From an uncultured bacterium (GTDB taxonomy: Bacteria; Verrucomicrobiota; Kiritimatiellia; RFP12; UBA1067): DNA of 13,590 bases. Location of the stretch: the NCBI GenBank assembly GCA_900547945.1, contig URIT01000089.1, positions 1 to 13,590 of the forward strand. Reading direction: 5' to 3'. The notes below the pieces were generated by a model, which saw only the letters and a list, made by a program, of their open reading frames with translations, searched no databases and had not been told where the DNA came from. Each line of letters begins with the position of its first letter. Position 1 is the stretch's first letter. Below, one piece after another: positions 1-6,484 of the stretch. The translations under genes were made by a program, and so were the position numbers.

Positions 1-311
1 CCGCCGCGCCGGCGCCCGTGCAGGCGCGCGTGGACGCGCCGCCCGCGCCGCGCCGCAAAATCTGTCCGAAGTATCCGGTGGAGGCGCGTCGGCGGGGGGA
101 AGAGGGCGATGTGACCGTGGAGCTTGCGGTCGATGCCCGGGGCCGGGTGACGGACGTCAAGGTGGTGGCGAGCTGCGGTTTTGCGGCGCTTGAACGGGCG
201 GCGGTTGCCGCCGCGCGCAACGCGACGTTCCGCCCCGCGAAGCGCGGCCATAAGGCGGTCCCCGCCGTCGCCCGCCTCACGCTGACCTTCCGTCTGCGCG
301 ACGGGCAGTGA
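1..311 (+). CDS. tonB: TonB energy transducer, C-terminal part (5' end outside window)
   Basis: The frame is open from the left edge to the TGA at 309-311, so only the C-terminal part of the protein is present. It starts in an Ala/Pro-rich stretch (AAPAPVQARVDAPPAP), as in the periplasm-spanning linker of TonB. It continues into a TonB C-terminal domain of about 80 residues: PKYPVEARRRGEEGDVTVEL, then VDARGRVTDVKVV, then a helix with ALERAAVAAAR and a final strand ending LTFRLRDGQ. TonB couples the inner-membrane proton-motive force, through ExbB/ExbD, to outer-membrane receptors. The receptor gene beginning 46 bp downstream on the same strand fits an operon. A GTG at 18 is not a credible start because the linker reads on upstream. 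ExbB/ExbD may lie further left, outside the window. Confidence 0.88.
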   Translation, partial: AAPAPVQARVDAPPAPRRKICPKYPVEARRRGEEGDVTVELAVDARGRVTDVKVVASCGFAALERAAVAAARNATFRPAKRGHKAVPAVARLTLTFRLRDGQ

Positions 312-357
312 CCGGCCGCAATTTTCCCTGAACCACCGTGGAACCTTCGGCGTTTAC

Positions 358-2490
358 ATGAGCATGGCAAAACCCATTCTGTTGACCGTTCTGGCTGGCT
401 GCTCCGCGTGCCTGGCCGAGATAGACCTGTCCACCAACGCCCTGGAGGTCGTCGACCTCGGGAACATCGTCGTCGAGGGCTCGGCCCTCTCGCGCTACCG
501 TCCCGAACGGGTGAGCGGCGCGACGTTCACGGACGTGCCGCCCGAGGCGCTGCCGACGGTGGTGGACACGCTGACGGAGGACTTCATCCGCGAACACAAC
601 CCCACGGACCTCCACGACCTCCTGCGCTTCGTGCCGGGCATCGAGACGGGCAGCAAGTCGCTGCTCATCCGCCAGCCGGGCACGTTCACGATCCGGGGCA
701 TGGGCGGCACCGAGCCGACCTTCGACGGCGTGATGCCGGTCGGACGCGGCGCGGGGCTCTTCATCGACCCGTTCCTCCTCGACCGCGTGGAGGTGGTGAA
801 GGGGCCGATCGGCGCGCTCGGCGGCGGCGCGGGCGCGGCGCAGAACGCCTCGGGCGCCGGCGGCGCCGTGAACCTCCACCTGAAGGGCGCGACGCTCGCG
901 AAGGACGAGATTCAGGTGCAGGAGAACACCTCCGTCGGCAAGCATACCTTCCGCCAGCGCGGGATGGTGGACGCGAACGAGGTGGTGGTGGACGACAAGG
1001 CCGCCGTGCGCGTCCTTGCGACGGCGGACTACTACGAGCCGACCTACATCAACGAGGGCATCCAGAAGGGGGCGCGTCCGCGCGAGTCGTTCACCGTCGC
1101 GCCCTCCTTTATCGCGCAGCCGGCCGATACGGTGACGTTCGGCCTCAAGACGCTCTTCCAGTACACGGACCAGCCCGGCTACATCGGCGTGCCCGTGTGG
1201 CGGGGACGGCCGGCGGCGGGCTACGGCTGGTACGAGTCGTCCTGCCGGCGCGGCGACCGCGCGACCTACGAGAGTTTCCTGCTCAACCCCTGGCTCGACT
1301 GGCAGGTCACGGACGACTGGCTACTTAAGTTCGGCGCGGGCATGATGGTCTCCAGCTGGGAGTTCACGATGCAGGAGCCCTACCTGGGGCGCGGCGCGGA
1401 GCTTCAGGAGTTCTTCGAGACGGGGCGCTGGACGTCCGGGAACCGCTACATGACCTCGACCTTCAGCGAGGGCAGCTCGCTCAACCGCACCTACAACGTC
1501 TTCACGCGCTCCGTCTACACGAAGGAGGTGTTCGAGGTCGTCACCAACGCATTCGTCGTGCAGCCCGACTACGTCTACCGCGAAAGTTCGGGCGGGTTCG
1601 GCACGCCGACCTCGCGCTACGGCCTCCTCGCGCAGGATGCGGTCTCGTGGCACTGGTTCACCCTCCTGGGCGGCATCCGCTACGACCACTTCGAGCAGGA
1701 GGCGTACACGGCCTCGAACGTGCGCTACTTCCACCAGACGGCGGACGCCGTCTCGCCGCGCGGCGGCCTCACGATCCGTCCCCTCGACGGGCTCGTCTTC
1801 TTCGGCAACCTCTCCCAGACGCGCACACCGATGCTCGGCCTGCGCAACGCGGACGGCTCGACGCCCGACGCCCCCTGGCGCGCCACGCAGTACGAGGGCG
1901 GCGTGCGCGTCCGGCCCGGCGACAAGCTCTGGTTCTCGCTCTCCGCCTACCGCATCGAGCAGGAGAACGTGCCGGAGGCCGACACGGAGACGGGATTCTA
2001 CACGTACGACGGGCGCAACACCTCGCGCGGCGCGGAGTTCTCCGTCTCGGGCGACGTGACGCGGAACTGGACCCTTCTCGGCCTGTACGGCTTCAACAGC
2101 TACACGGACCGCAACGTCGCGCCCGGCACGAAGGGGCGCGACTTCGAGCGCCGTCCCGCCCACACGCTCGGGCTCAACACGTCCTACCGCTTCACGTGGG
2201 GCTCGCTGGAGGACGTCGTGGTGGGGGCCGGCTACCGCTTCCGCTCGATGAGCTACGCGACGATGCGCGGCCGCTACGTCAACAAGAACCTGCGCTTCGA
2301 CCCCTCGCACGTCTTCGACCTCAGCGTGTCGATGCCGCTCTCGAAGTTCGGCGGCGGCGAGAACTGGATCCTCTCCTTCGGCGTGCGCAACCTCTTCGGC
2401 GAGAAGTACTTCGAGAGCGCCCGCCACTACTACGAGTGCCTCGTGGGCGAGCCGCGCACGTTCGAGATCGGCCTGCGCGCGACGTTCTAG
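358..2490 (+). CDS. TonB-dependent outer-membrane receptor (siderophore-type), TBDR1
   Basis: This is a complete 710-residue receptor. A short N-terminal signal (hydrophobic ILLTVLAGCSACLA, about residues 7-20) is followed by a candidate TonB-box region (LGNIVVEG, about 34-41). The plug domain spans about residues 65-178, with DLHDLLRFVPGIE, FTIRGMGG and LLDRVEVVKGPIGALGGGAGA. A long 22-strand-type barrel follows, rich in alternating aromatics and ending in the outer-membrane signature RATF with a terminal Phe. Length and plug motifs fit ferric-siderophore or FhuA/FecA-like receptors; the ligand cannot be read from sequence. ATG 358 and ATG 364 are both possible starts, and neither has a strong Shine-Dalgarno sequence. 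LAGC (12-15) matches a lipobox, but cleavage after CLA (20) is more usual for this family. It lies 46 bp after tonB and ends 1 bp from the stop of the convergent response regulator. Confidence 0.93.
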   Translation: MSMAKPILLTVLAGCSACLAEIDLSTNALEVVDLGNIVVEGSALSRYRPERVSGATFTDVPPEALPTVVDTLTEDFIREHNPTDLHDLLRFVPGIETGSKSLLIRQPGTFTIRGMGGTEPTFDGVMPVGRGAGLFIDPFLLDRVEVVKGPIGALGGGAGAAQNASGAGGAVNLHLKGATLAKDEIQVQENTSVGKHTFRQRGMVDANEVVVDDKAAVRVLATADYYEPTYINEGIQKGARPRESFTVAPSFIAQPADTVTFGLKTLFQYTDQPGYIGVPVWRGRPAAGYGWYESSCRRGDRATYESFLLNPWLDWQVTDDWLLKFGAGMMVSSWEFTMQEPYLGRGAELQEFFETGRWTSGNRYMTSTFSEGSSLNRTYNVFTRSVYTKEVFEVVTNAFVVQPDYVYRESSGGFGTPTSRYGLLAQDAVSWHWFTLLGGIRYDHFEQEAYTASNVRYFHQTADAVSPRGGLTIRPLDGLVFFGNLSQTRTPMLGLRNADGSTPDAPWRATQYEGGVRVRPGDKLWFSLSAYRIEQENVPEADTETGFYTYDGRNTSRGAEFSVSGDVTRNWTLLGLYGFNSYTDRNVAPGTKGRDFERRPAHTLGLNTSYRFTWGSLEDVVVGAGYRFRSMSYATMRGRYVNKNLRFDPSHVFDLSVSMPLSKFGGGENWILSFGVRNLFGEKYFESARHYYECLVGEPRTFEIGLRATF

Positions 2491-2491
2491 G

Positions 2492-3175
2492 CTAGGCGAG
2501 GCGGTAGCCCACGTTGCGGACGGTCTCGATGCGGGCGGCGTCCGTGCCGAGCTTCCGCCGGATGAGGGCGACGTGCTGGTCGAGCGTGCGCGTGTTGCCG
2601 TGGAAGGCGACGCCCCAGAGCTCGTCGAGGATGTCGTCCCGCCGCAGCACCTCGCCGGGATGGGCGGCGAGGAGGCGCAGGAGTTCGTATTCGCGCGCGG
2701 CGAGCGGCGTCTCGGTGCCGTCGGGCGCGATGACGGTTAGGCGCGCGCCGTCGATCATGTGGGCGCCGAGGCGGAAGGGGGCGTCGGCGCGGGGGGGCTG
2801 GACGGGGACGAGGCGTGCGCGGCGGAGAAGGGCGGCGATGCGGGCGAGGAGTTCGCCGAGGCCGAAGGGCTTGGTCATGTAGTCGTCCGCCCCGGCGCCG
2901 AGCCCAGCGATCTTGTCGCGCTCGGCCGTGCGCGCGGTGAGCATCAGGATGGTCAGGGCGGCGTCGCGGCGGCGGATTTCGGCGCAGACGGAGACGCCGT
3001 CGCGCTTCGGCATCATGATGTCGAGCATGAGGAGGTCCGGACGTTGCGCGGCGTAGGCGGCGAGGGCGGCTTCGCCGTCGGGGACCGTCCGCACGGCGTA
3101 GCCCTCCGTCTCCAGCGCGACGGCGACCCACTTGCGGATGTCCGCATCGTCTTCCGCGAAGAGGATCTCAGACAT
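2492..3175 (-). CDS. OmpR/PhoB-family response regulator
   Basis: A 227-residue DNA-binding response regulator. The receiver domain (1-120) has the acidic pocket EDD at 8-10, the phospho-acceptor Asp52 in MLDIMMP, the switch Thr80 (MLTAR) and the conserved Lys102 (TKPF). The winged-helix output domain (about 130-227) has LAAREYELLRLLAAHPGEVL, the recognition region NTRTLDQHVALIRRKLG and the terminal RNVGYRLA typical of OmpR/PhoB proteins. All receiver residues needed for phosphorylation are present. Its ATG (3173-3175) lies inside the end of the sensor gene, whose TGA is at 3168-3170, so the two genes overlap by 8 nt and are probably translationally coupled. Its stop is 1 bp from the stop of TBDR1, with no space for a terminator. 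The divergent TBDR2 promoter carries an 11-bp-phased direct repeat that suits this family, so it is a likely target (inference). Confidence 0.95.
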   Translation of the reverse strand: MSEILFAEDDADIRKWVAVALETEGYAVRTVPDGEAALAAYAAQRPDLLMLDIMMPKRDGVSVCAEIRRRDAALTILMLTARTAERDKIAGLGAGADDYMTKPFGLGELLARIAALLRRARLVPVQPPRADAPFRLGAHMIDGARLTVIAPDGTETPLAAREYELLRLLAAHPGEVLRRDDILDELWGVAFHGNTRTLDQHVALIRRKLGTDAARIETVRNVGYRLA

Positions 3176-3854
3176 GGCGGCACGCCTTCACGTATGCGAG
3201 CACTTCGTCCACGAGCGTGTTCAGCTTCGCCGTCTCCCGGGCGATGGTGTCGAGGGAGTCCCGGCGGCGGGCGTCGGAGAGGCGTCCCGCGCGGGCGAGG
3301 TCCGCGCAGAGCGAAATCGACGTGAGCGGCGTCTTGAGGCGGTGCGTGAAGTCGGCGACCGAATCGAGCTGCGTGCGCGCGGCGCGGCGGGCGCGCAGGA
3401 TGGCGCGGGAGAGGAGGCCGCAGCCGAGGAGGATGAAGAAGCCGCACGCGGCGAAGACGGCTCCCTCCGCGAAGAGGATCGCATGGGCGCGGGCAGTGCC
3501 CGGACTGCGGCTTCCGGGCCACGCGACGCGCACGGACCGGTCCGGGAAGGCGGGCGCGAGCGGCGCCGCGCCGAAGCAGCGGTCGTCGGACGGGAAAGGA
3601 TGGTGGTCGTCCGTGCGTCCCTGGGCGTCCACCACGGCCACGCTCACGGGGAGCCGCCGGCCCGCCGTGGGCGGCGTCAGGGTCCGTGCGGCGGCCATCT
3701 CGGCGGCGAGGCACTGGGCCTCCGCCCCCAGGTAGGCGCGTCCGAGCGTGCGCCCGCGCGCCAGTTCGGCGGAGAGGAAGCGGTGGACGGCGAACGGCAG
3801 AACGCAGAGCGGCACCAGCAGGATGAGAAAATAGACGAAGAGATCCTTGTTCAT
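3168..3854 (-). CDS. Membrane sensor histidine kinase-like protein lacking the ATP-binding domain
   Basis: A 228-residue sensor with two membrane segments (about residues 5-26 and 124-150) flanking a periplasmic domain of about 95 residues. A HisKA dimerisation domain follows (about 160-225), with the H-box FTHRLKTPLTSI (His171, Thr175) and the second helix ending TLVDEVLAYVKA. The protein then stops. The catalytic HATPase_c domain (N, G1, F and G2 boxes, about 110-150 residues in ordinary kinases) is absent, and the overlapping response regulator leaves no room for it in another frame. The residue after His is Arg instead of the usual Glu/Asp, although PhoQ, with HSLKTP, shows this alone does not abolish activity. 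I chose ATG 3854 because the upstream in-frame ATG at 3872 overlaps an extended -10 (TGCTAGAAT) that ends 8 nt before 3854. It may work as a phosphatase or phosphotransfer partner, need a kinase in trans, or be a degenerate gene. Confidence 0.85.
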   Translation of the reverse strand: MNKDLFVYFLILLVPLCVLPFAVHRFLSAELARGRTLGRAYLGAEAQCLAAEMAAARTLTPPTAGRRLPVSVAVVDAQGRTDDHHPFPSDDRCFGAAPLAPAFPDRSVRVAWPGSRSPGTARAHAILFAEGAVFAACGFFILLGCGLLSRAILRARRAARTQLDSVADFTHRLKTPLTSISLCADLARAGRLSDARRRDSLDTIARETAKLNTLVDEVLAYVKACRHV

Positions 3855-3862
3855 GGCGGTAT

Positions 3863-3871
3863 ATTCTAGCA
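3863..3871 (-). promoter_or_regulatory. Extended -10 promoter of the sensor/regulator operon
   Basis: On the minus strand TGC-TAGAAT (hexamer 3863-3868, TGC 3869-3871) ends 8 nt before ATG 3854, so transcription should start at or within a base or two of the start codon. The best -35 candidate, TTGCAT, is only 15 nt upstream of the hexamer, so the -35 call is weak. The position supports 3854 over 3872 as the start. Confidence 0.5.
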
Positions 3872-3920
3872 TAACGCCGCCCCATGCAACGCCATCGGCC
3901 CCGATCTCCCACGCCTGGCC

Positions 3921-3941
3921 CCATGCCGCCAGACGGCATGG
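3921..3941. repeat. Perfect 8-bp inverted repeat in the divergent intergenic region
   Basis: CCATGCCG (3921-3928), loop CCAGA, CGGCATGG (3934-3941). The stem is perfect and there is no T-tract, so it is not an intrinsic terminator. It sits about 70 bp upstream of the sensor operon start and could be an operator or an RNA hairpin. It lies between two divergent promoters. Confidence 0.6.
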
Positions 3942-3968
3942 AGGGGACCGTTGGATTTCGTCCGCACC

Positions 3969-3994
3969 GTAATCTTGCTATGTAATCTTGCTAT
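3969..3994. repeat. Tandem duplication of a 13-mer
   Basis: GTAATCTTGCTAT occurs twice head to tail (3969-3981 and 3982-3994) with no mismatch. Each copy includes TTGCTAT, resembling the start of the extended -10 motif used in this window (TGCTA), but neither copy gives a full promoter at a good spacing. It may be a replication-slippage duplication or paired protein-binding sites. Confidence 0.7.
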
Positions 3995-4007
3995 CCTCCC
4001 TGGAAGG

Positions 4008-4067
4008 AATCTCGTTTTCCCGCCAAGAGGATTCGCCACGAGGATGGTCTGCGGACGGGACGAGATT
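4008..4067 (+). other. Long stem-loop upstream of TBDR2
   Basis: AATCTCGT (4008-4015) pairs perfectly with ACGAGATT (4060-4067). After a 3-nt bulge, CCCG (4019-4022) pairs with CGGG (4056-4059), giving 12 pairs closing an inner region of about 33 nt. It lies upstream of the inferred TBDR2 promoter, so it would be in RNA only if a further upstream promoter is used. I looked for cobalamin-riboswitch signatures because a TBDR follows and found none. Confidence 0.4.
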
Positions 4068-4090
4068 AGAGGTGCGGACGAGCGAACGAA

Positions 4091-4107
4091 TTTACATGCA
4101 GTTTACA
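4091..4107 (+). promoter_or_regulatory. TTTACA-N5-TTTACA direct repeat, candidate response-regulator binding site
   Basis: TTTACA at 4091-4096 and again at 4102-4107, exactly 11 bp apart. OmpR/PhoB-family winged-helix dimers characteristically bind tandem half-sites at this phase. If transcription starts at about 4141, the half-sites lie near -50 to -45 and -39 to -34, overlapping the -35 region as at class II activator sites. An OmpR-family regulator is encoded less than 1 kb away on the other strand. Confidence 0.5.
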
Positions 4108-4124
4108 CAGGCCGGGACGGACTA

Positions 4125-4133
4125 TGCTATCAT
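4125..4133 (+). promoter_or_regulatory. Extended -10 promoter of the TBDR2 unit
   Basis: TGC-TATCAT (TGC 4125-4127, hexamer 4128-4133), followed by exactly 7 nt and then ATG 4141, so the mRNA should begin at or beside that ATG. There is no good -35 at 16-18 nt; TTTACA at 4102 is 20 nt away. This suggests an activator-dependent promoter. Confidence 0.55.
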
Positions 4134-4140
4134 TCGCGCC

Positions 4141-4182
4141 ATGCAGATCATTTTCGCCATGAAAGGGGCTTTCGCGTCATGA
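4141..4182 (+). CDS. Leaderless 13-codon leader ORF coupled to TBDR2
   Basis: ATG at 4141, 7 nt after the extended -10, opens a short frame encoding MQIIFAMKGAFAS. Its TGA (4180-4182) overlaps the TBDR2 start (4179-4181) as ATGA. A ribosome starting on the leaderless end would finish at the TBDR2 start, which suggests coupling. Internal AAAGGGG, about 10 nt before 4179, may also serve as the Shine-Dalgarno sequence for TBDR2. The peptide itself has no recognisable function. It could be chance, but the same arrangement precedes the Nudix fusion gene. Confidence 0.45.
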   Translation: MQIIFAMKGAFAS

Positions 4183-6092
4183 AGAAGACATCGCTTTCAA
4201 CCATCATGGGACTCTTCGTCGCCCTGTCGTTGGCGGTCCGGGCGGAGGAGGGGATTGGCACGAATCTCACGGTTGTCGTCACCGCGACGCCGATCACGCA
4301 CGAGGAGACGGTCTCGAAGGACGGCGCGGAGACCGTGACGATCGGGCGGACGCAGCTCGCGGCGCTCAACGCGCAGGATCTCCAGACGGCGCTCCGGCAG
4401 GTGCCGGGCGTGACGATCTCCCGTTATGCGCCCGTGGGGAGCTACGGTGGCGGACAGGGTGGCAGCGTGTACGTGCGCGGCGTGGGCACGGGGCGTCCCG
4501 GCGGCGAGGTGCGGATGTACGTGGACGGTGCGCCACGGGAGTCCGGCGTGTGGGGGCATCCGCTCATGGATTCGGTGCCCGTCGACTTCGCCGAGGCGGT
4601 GTCCGTCCACAAGAACCCCCAGCCCGGACACTATCCCGGAACCTTCGCCGCCGTGGACGTGACGACGCGCCGGCGGGAGACGCCGGGCGAGGAGGCCGAG
4701 GTCGATCTCGCCTACGGGCGCTTCAACACGCTCGTCGGCGCGGCATCGGCCGGGGCGAAGGAGGGCGTGGTGGACGCCTACGCCGGCATGGCCTACAAGT
4801 ATTCCGAAGGGGCGCGTCCGCACGGATCCGCCGAGATGAAGAACGCCTACGGGCGCGTGGGGGTGGATCTCTCCGAGACGGAGCGCCTGGCCTTCATCTA
4901 CCAGCGCACGGACAGCTGGGTGGAGGATCCCGGCGAGAAGCACGGCACGCGCCCCGTCTACGACCGCTTCGACCTCGCGACGGACCTCTACACGGTGCGC
5001 TTCGACACGGACCGCGAGGCGCTCAAGGGCTTTTCGCTCATCTACTTCGAGCATGGCGCGATCGAGTGGAAGAAGGATCATCTCTCGGACGGCAACCCGC
5101 GCTCCCCCGCCGGCTTTGCGGACACCACCTGGCTCAACTGGGGCTTCCGCAACCGCTACGACTGGAACGTGTGGCAGGACCTGTGGCTCACGGGGGCCTT
5201 CGACGTCGCGGACGAGGGCGGTCACACCGCGAACACGCGCCTTGCGGACAACCGCCGCGTCTTCGGCTTCAAGGGGCGCTTCGTGACGGTCTCGCCCTAT
5301 CTGGGCGCGCGCTACGACGTCCACCTGGACGAGGATTGGACGCTGACGCCCTCCGTCGGCGCGCGTTACGCCTTCCACGACCTCTACGACGACGCCTGGG
5401 CGCCGGACGCGGCGCTCACGCTCGACTGGCGCGAGACGGTTTCGTTCTACGTGAACGGCTCGCGCGGCGTCCACTACCCCGGCATCTACACGCGCGCCGT
5501 CGCGAACGACTTCGCGAAGGGGACGCTCGACGCGGAGGTGATGGACTATGTGTCCGGCGGCACGAAGGTGAAGCTGGACGAGCGGCTGGACCTGCTGCTC
5601 TCGCTCTTCCACAGCGAAGTCTCGGACCGCATTGACAAGACGGCGACCGGCTACGTCAATGCCGGCGGTCTACGGGCGACGGGCGTCGAAGTCTCCTCGC
5701 ACTGGCGTCCGACCGACGACCTTGCGTTCTTCGGCGGCGGCACGTGGACGAACCCCGAGACGCATCCCGTCTCGCGCCTCCCGCGCTGGACGTTCACGGC
5801 GGGCGGCACGTGGGCGATCTGCGACTGGCTGAAGTGGACGCTCGACGGGCAGTACATCGGCTCGATGAACGCCTACTCCGTGCGGGCGGAGGCGGACCGG
5901 GCCAACCTGCGCAAGCTGGACGACGCCTTCGTCTTCAACACGCGCCTCGCCGTGCCGCTGGCGTCCTTCCTCCCCGTGAAGGGCGAGTGGTACGTCTCCG
6001 TCGAGAACTTCACGAACCAGCACTACTGCTACTATCCGGGCTACCCGATGGCGGGGGCGATGATCTGGACGGGCGTGAAACTGACGTTCTAG
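4179..6092 (+). CDS. TonB-dependent outer-membrane receptor, TBDR2
   Basis: A 637-residue receptor. A signal peptide (1-22: KK, then hydrophobic LSTIMGLFVALSLAV, cleavage near VRA/EE) is followed by a clear TonB box TVVVTAT (31-37). The plug spans about 45-165, with DLQTALRQVPGVTISR, VYVRGVG, VRMYVDGAPR and the NPQPGHYPGTFAAVDVTTRR segment. The barrel ends WTGVKLTF with terminal Phe. It is shorter than TBDR1 and closer to BtuB/CirA-sized receptors; the ligand is unknown. I chose ATG 4179 because a signal peptide starts there and a purine-rich AAAGGGG precedes it. The frame stays open back to 3951, but that upstream extension is not signal-like. The start overlaps the stop of a 13-codon leader ORF. 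It is divergent from the sensor/regulator operon and is probably that operon's target. Confidence 0.93.
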   Translation: MKKTSLSTIMGLFVALSLAVRAEEGIGTNLTVVVTATPITHEETVSKDGAETVTIGRTQLAALNAQDLQTALRQVPGVTISRYAPVGSYGGGQGGSVYVRGVGTGRPGGEVRMYVDGAPRESGVWGHPLMDSVPVDFAEAVSVHKNPQPGHYPGTFAAVDVTTRRRETPGEEAEVDLAYGRFNTLVGAASAGAKEGVVDAYAGMAYKYSEGARPHGSAEMKNAYGRVGVDLSETERLAFIYQRTDSWVEDPGEKHGTRPVYDRFDLATDLYTVRFDTDREALKGFSLIYFEHGAIEWKKDHLSDGNPRSPAGFADTTWLNWGFRNRYDWNVWQDLWLTGAFDVADEGGHTANTRLADNRRVFGFKGRFVTVSPYLGARYDVHLDEDWTLTPSVGARYAFHDLYDDAWAPDAALTLDWRETVSFYVNGSRGVHYPGIYTRAVANDFAKGTLDAEVMDYVSGGTKVKLDERLDLLLSLFHSEVSDRIDKTATGYVNAGGLRATGVEVSSHWRPTDDLAFFGGGTWTNPETHPVSRLPRWTFTAGGTWAICDWLKWTLDGQYIGSMNAYSVRAEADRANLRKLDDAFVFNTRLAVPLASFLPVKGEWYVSVENFTNQHYCYYPGYPMAGAMIWTGVKLTF

Positions 6093-6103
6093 TGTGCTAT
6101 ACT
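6075..6103 (+). promoter_or_regulatory. Promoter of the HNH gene (leaderless type)
   Basis: TGC-TATACT (TGC 6095-6097, hexamer 6098-6103), with GTGAAA at 6075-6080 as a 4/6 match to TTGACA at 17-nt spacing. Only 7 nt separate the hexamer from ATG 6111, so the transcript would start at the ATG. The -35 lies inside the end of TBDR2. Confidence 0.6.
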
Positions 6104-6110
6104 GTCGGCC

Positions 6111-6446
6111 ATGGAAGACTGGCTAGACTTGCATCCAGACCCCGCACACGTTCGGCGTGAGCGCGAAAAGGCGCGCGAACTGCGCCGGACGCCCTGGTGG
6201 CGCGCGCAGATCGCGAAGGGCGTGTGCCACTACTGCGGGCAGCACGTGGGGCCCGAGAACCTGACGCTCGACCATGTCGTGCCCGTCGCGCGCGGCGGCA
6301 GGTCGACGCGCGGGAACTGCGTGCCGTGCTGCCGGGACTGCAACGCGAAGAAGAAGGCCTACACGCCCGCCGAGCAGATTCTCGCCCAGCTCTTTCCCGG
6401 CGGCGCGCCGGATGGCGGTGAACCGCCCGAAGCGCCCGTGCGTTAA
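6111..6446 (+). CDS. Small HNH endonuclease-family protein
   Basis: A complete 111-residue protein. A basic, Trp-containing N-terminal helix region (1-35) leads into a zinc-type HNH domain: CHYC (Cys39, Cys42), LTLDHVVPVARGG with the metal/catalytic Asp54-His55, NCVPCCRDCNAKK with the second Cys pair (74/77) and Asn78. A Gly/Pro-rich tail follows. Such stand-alone HNH proteins are frequent in bacteria and phages; their roles are usually unassigned, and nuclease activity is inferred from the family. It starts 18 nt after TBDR2 but appears to have its own leaderless promoter. The ABC ATPase begins 38 nt downstream and may be read from the same transcript. There is no sign of an intron or intein host around it. 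Confidence 0.88.
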   Translation: MEDWLDLHPDPAHVRREREKARELRRTPWWRAQIAKGVCHYCGQHVGPENLTLDHVVPVARGGRSTRGNCVPCCRDCNAKKKAYTPAEQILAQLFPGGAPDGGEPPEAPVR

Positions 6447-6484
6447 ATGGCGCAGTGACTGGGTTTTCTGCAAAGGATACGGAT

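Noticed and set aside
1321..2427. 368-codon minus-strand frame opposite TBDR1
   Set aside because: Biased composition (Arg, Ala, Val, Glu) and no recognisable domain; TBDR1 on the plus strand is convincing over the same bases.
3855..3872. ATG 3872 as the sensor start
   Set aside because: It overlaps the extended -10 element that best explains transcription, and the hydrophobic segment starts right after ATG 3854.
3990..4140. Cobalamin riboswitch upstream of TBDR2
   Set aside because: Considered because TBDRs often carry one, but no B12-box-like conserved segment is present; only generic stems are seen.
3951..4178. Upstream extension of TBDR2 to 3951
   Set aside because: The extension has no signal-peptide character and would run through the promoter, direct repeats and stem; a good signal peptide begins at 4179.
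6111..6446. HNH protein as part of a restriction, intron or toxin system
   Set aside because: No methyltransferase, intron RNA, intein motif or antitoxin partner is adjacent; the neighbours are a receptor and an ABC transporter.
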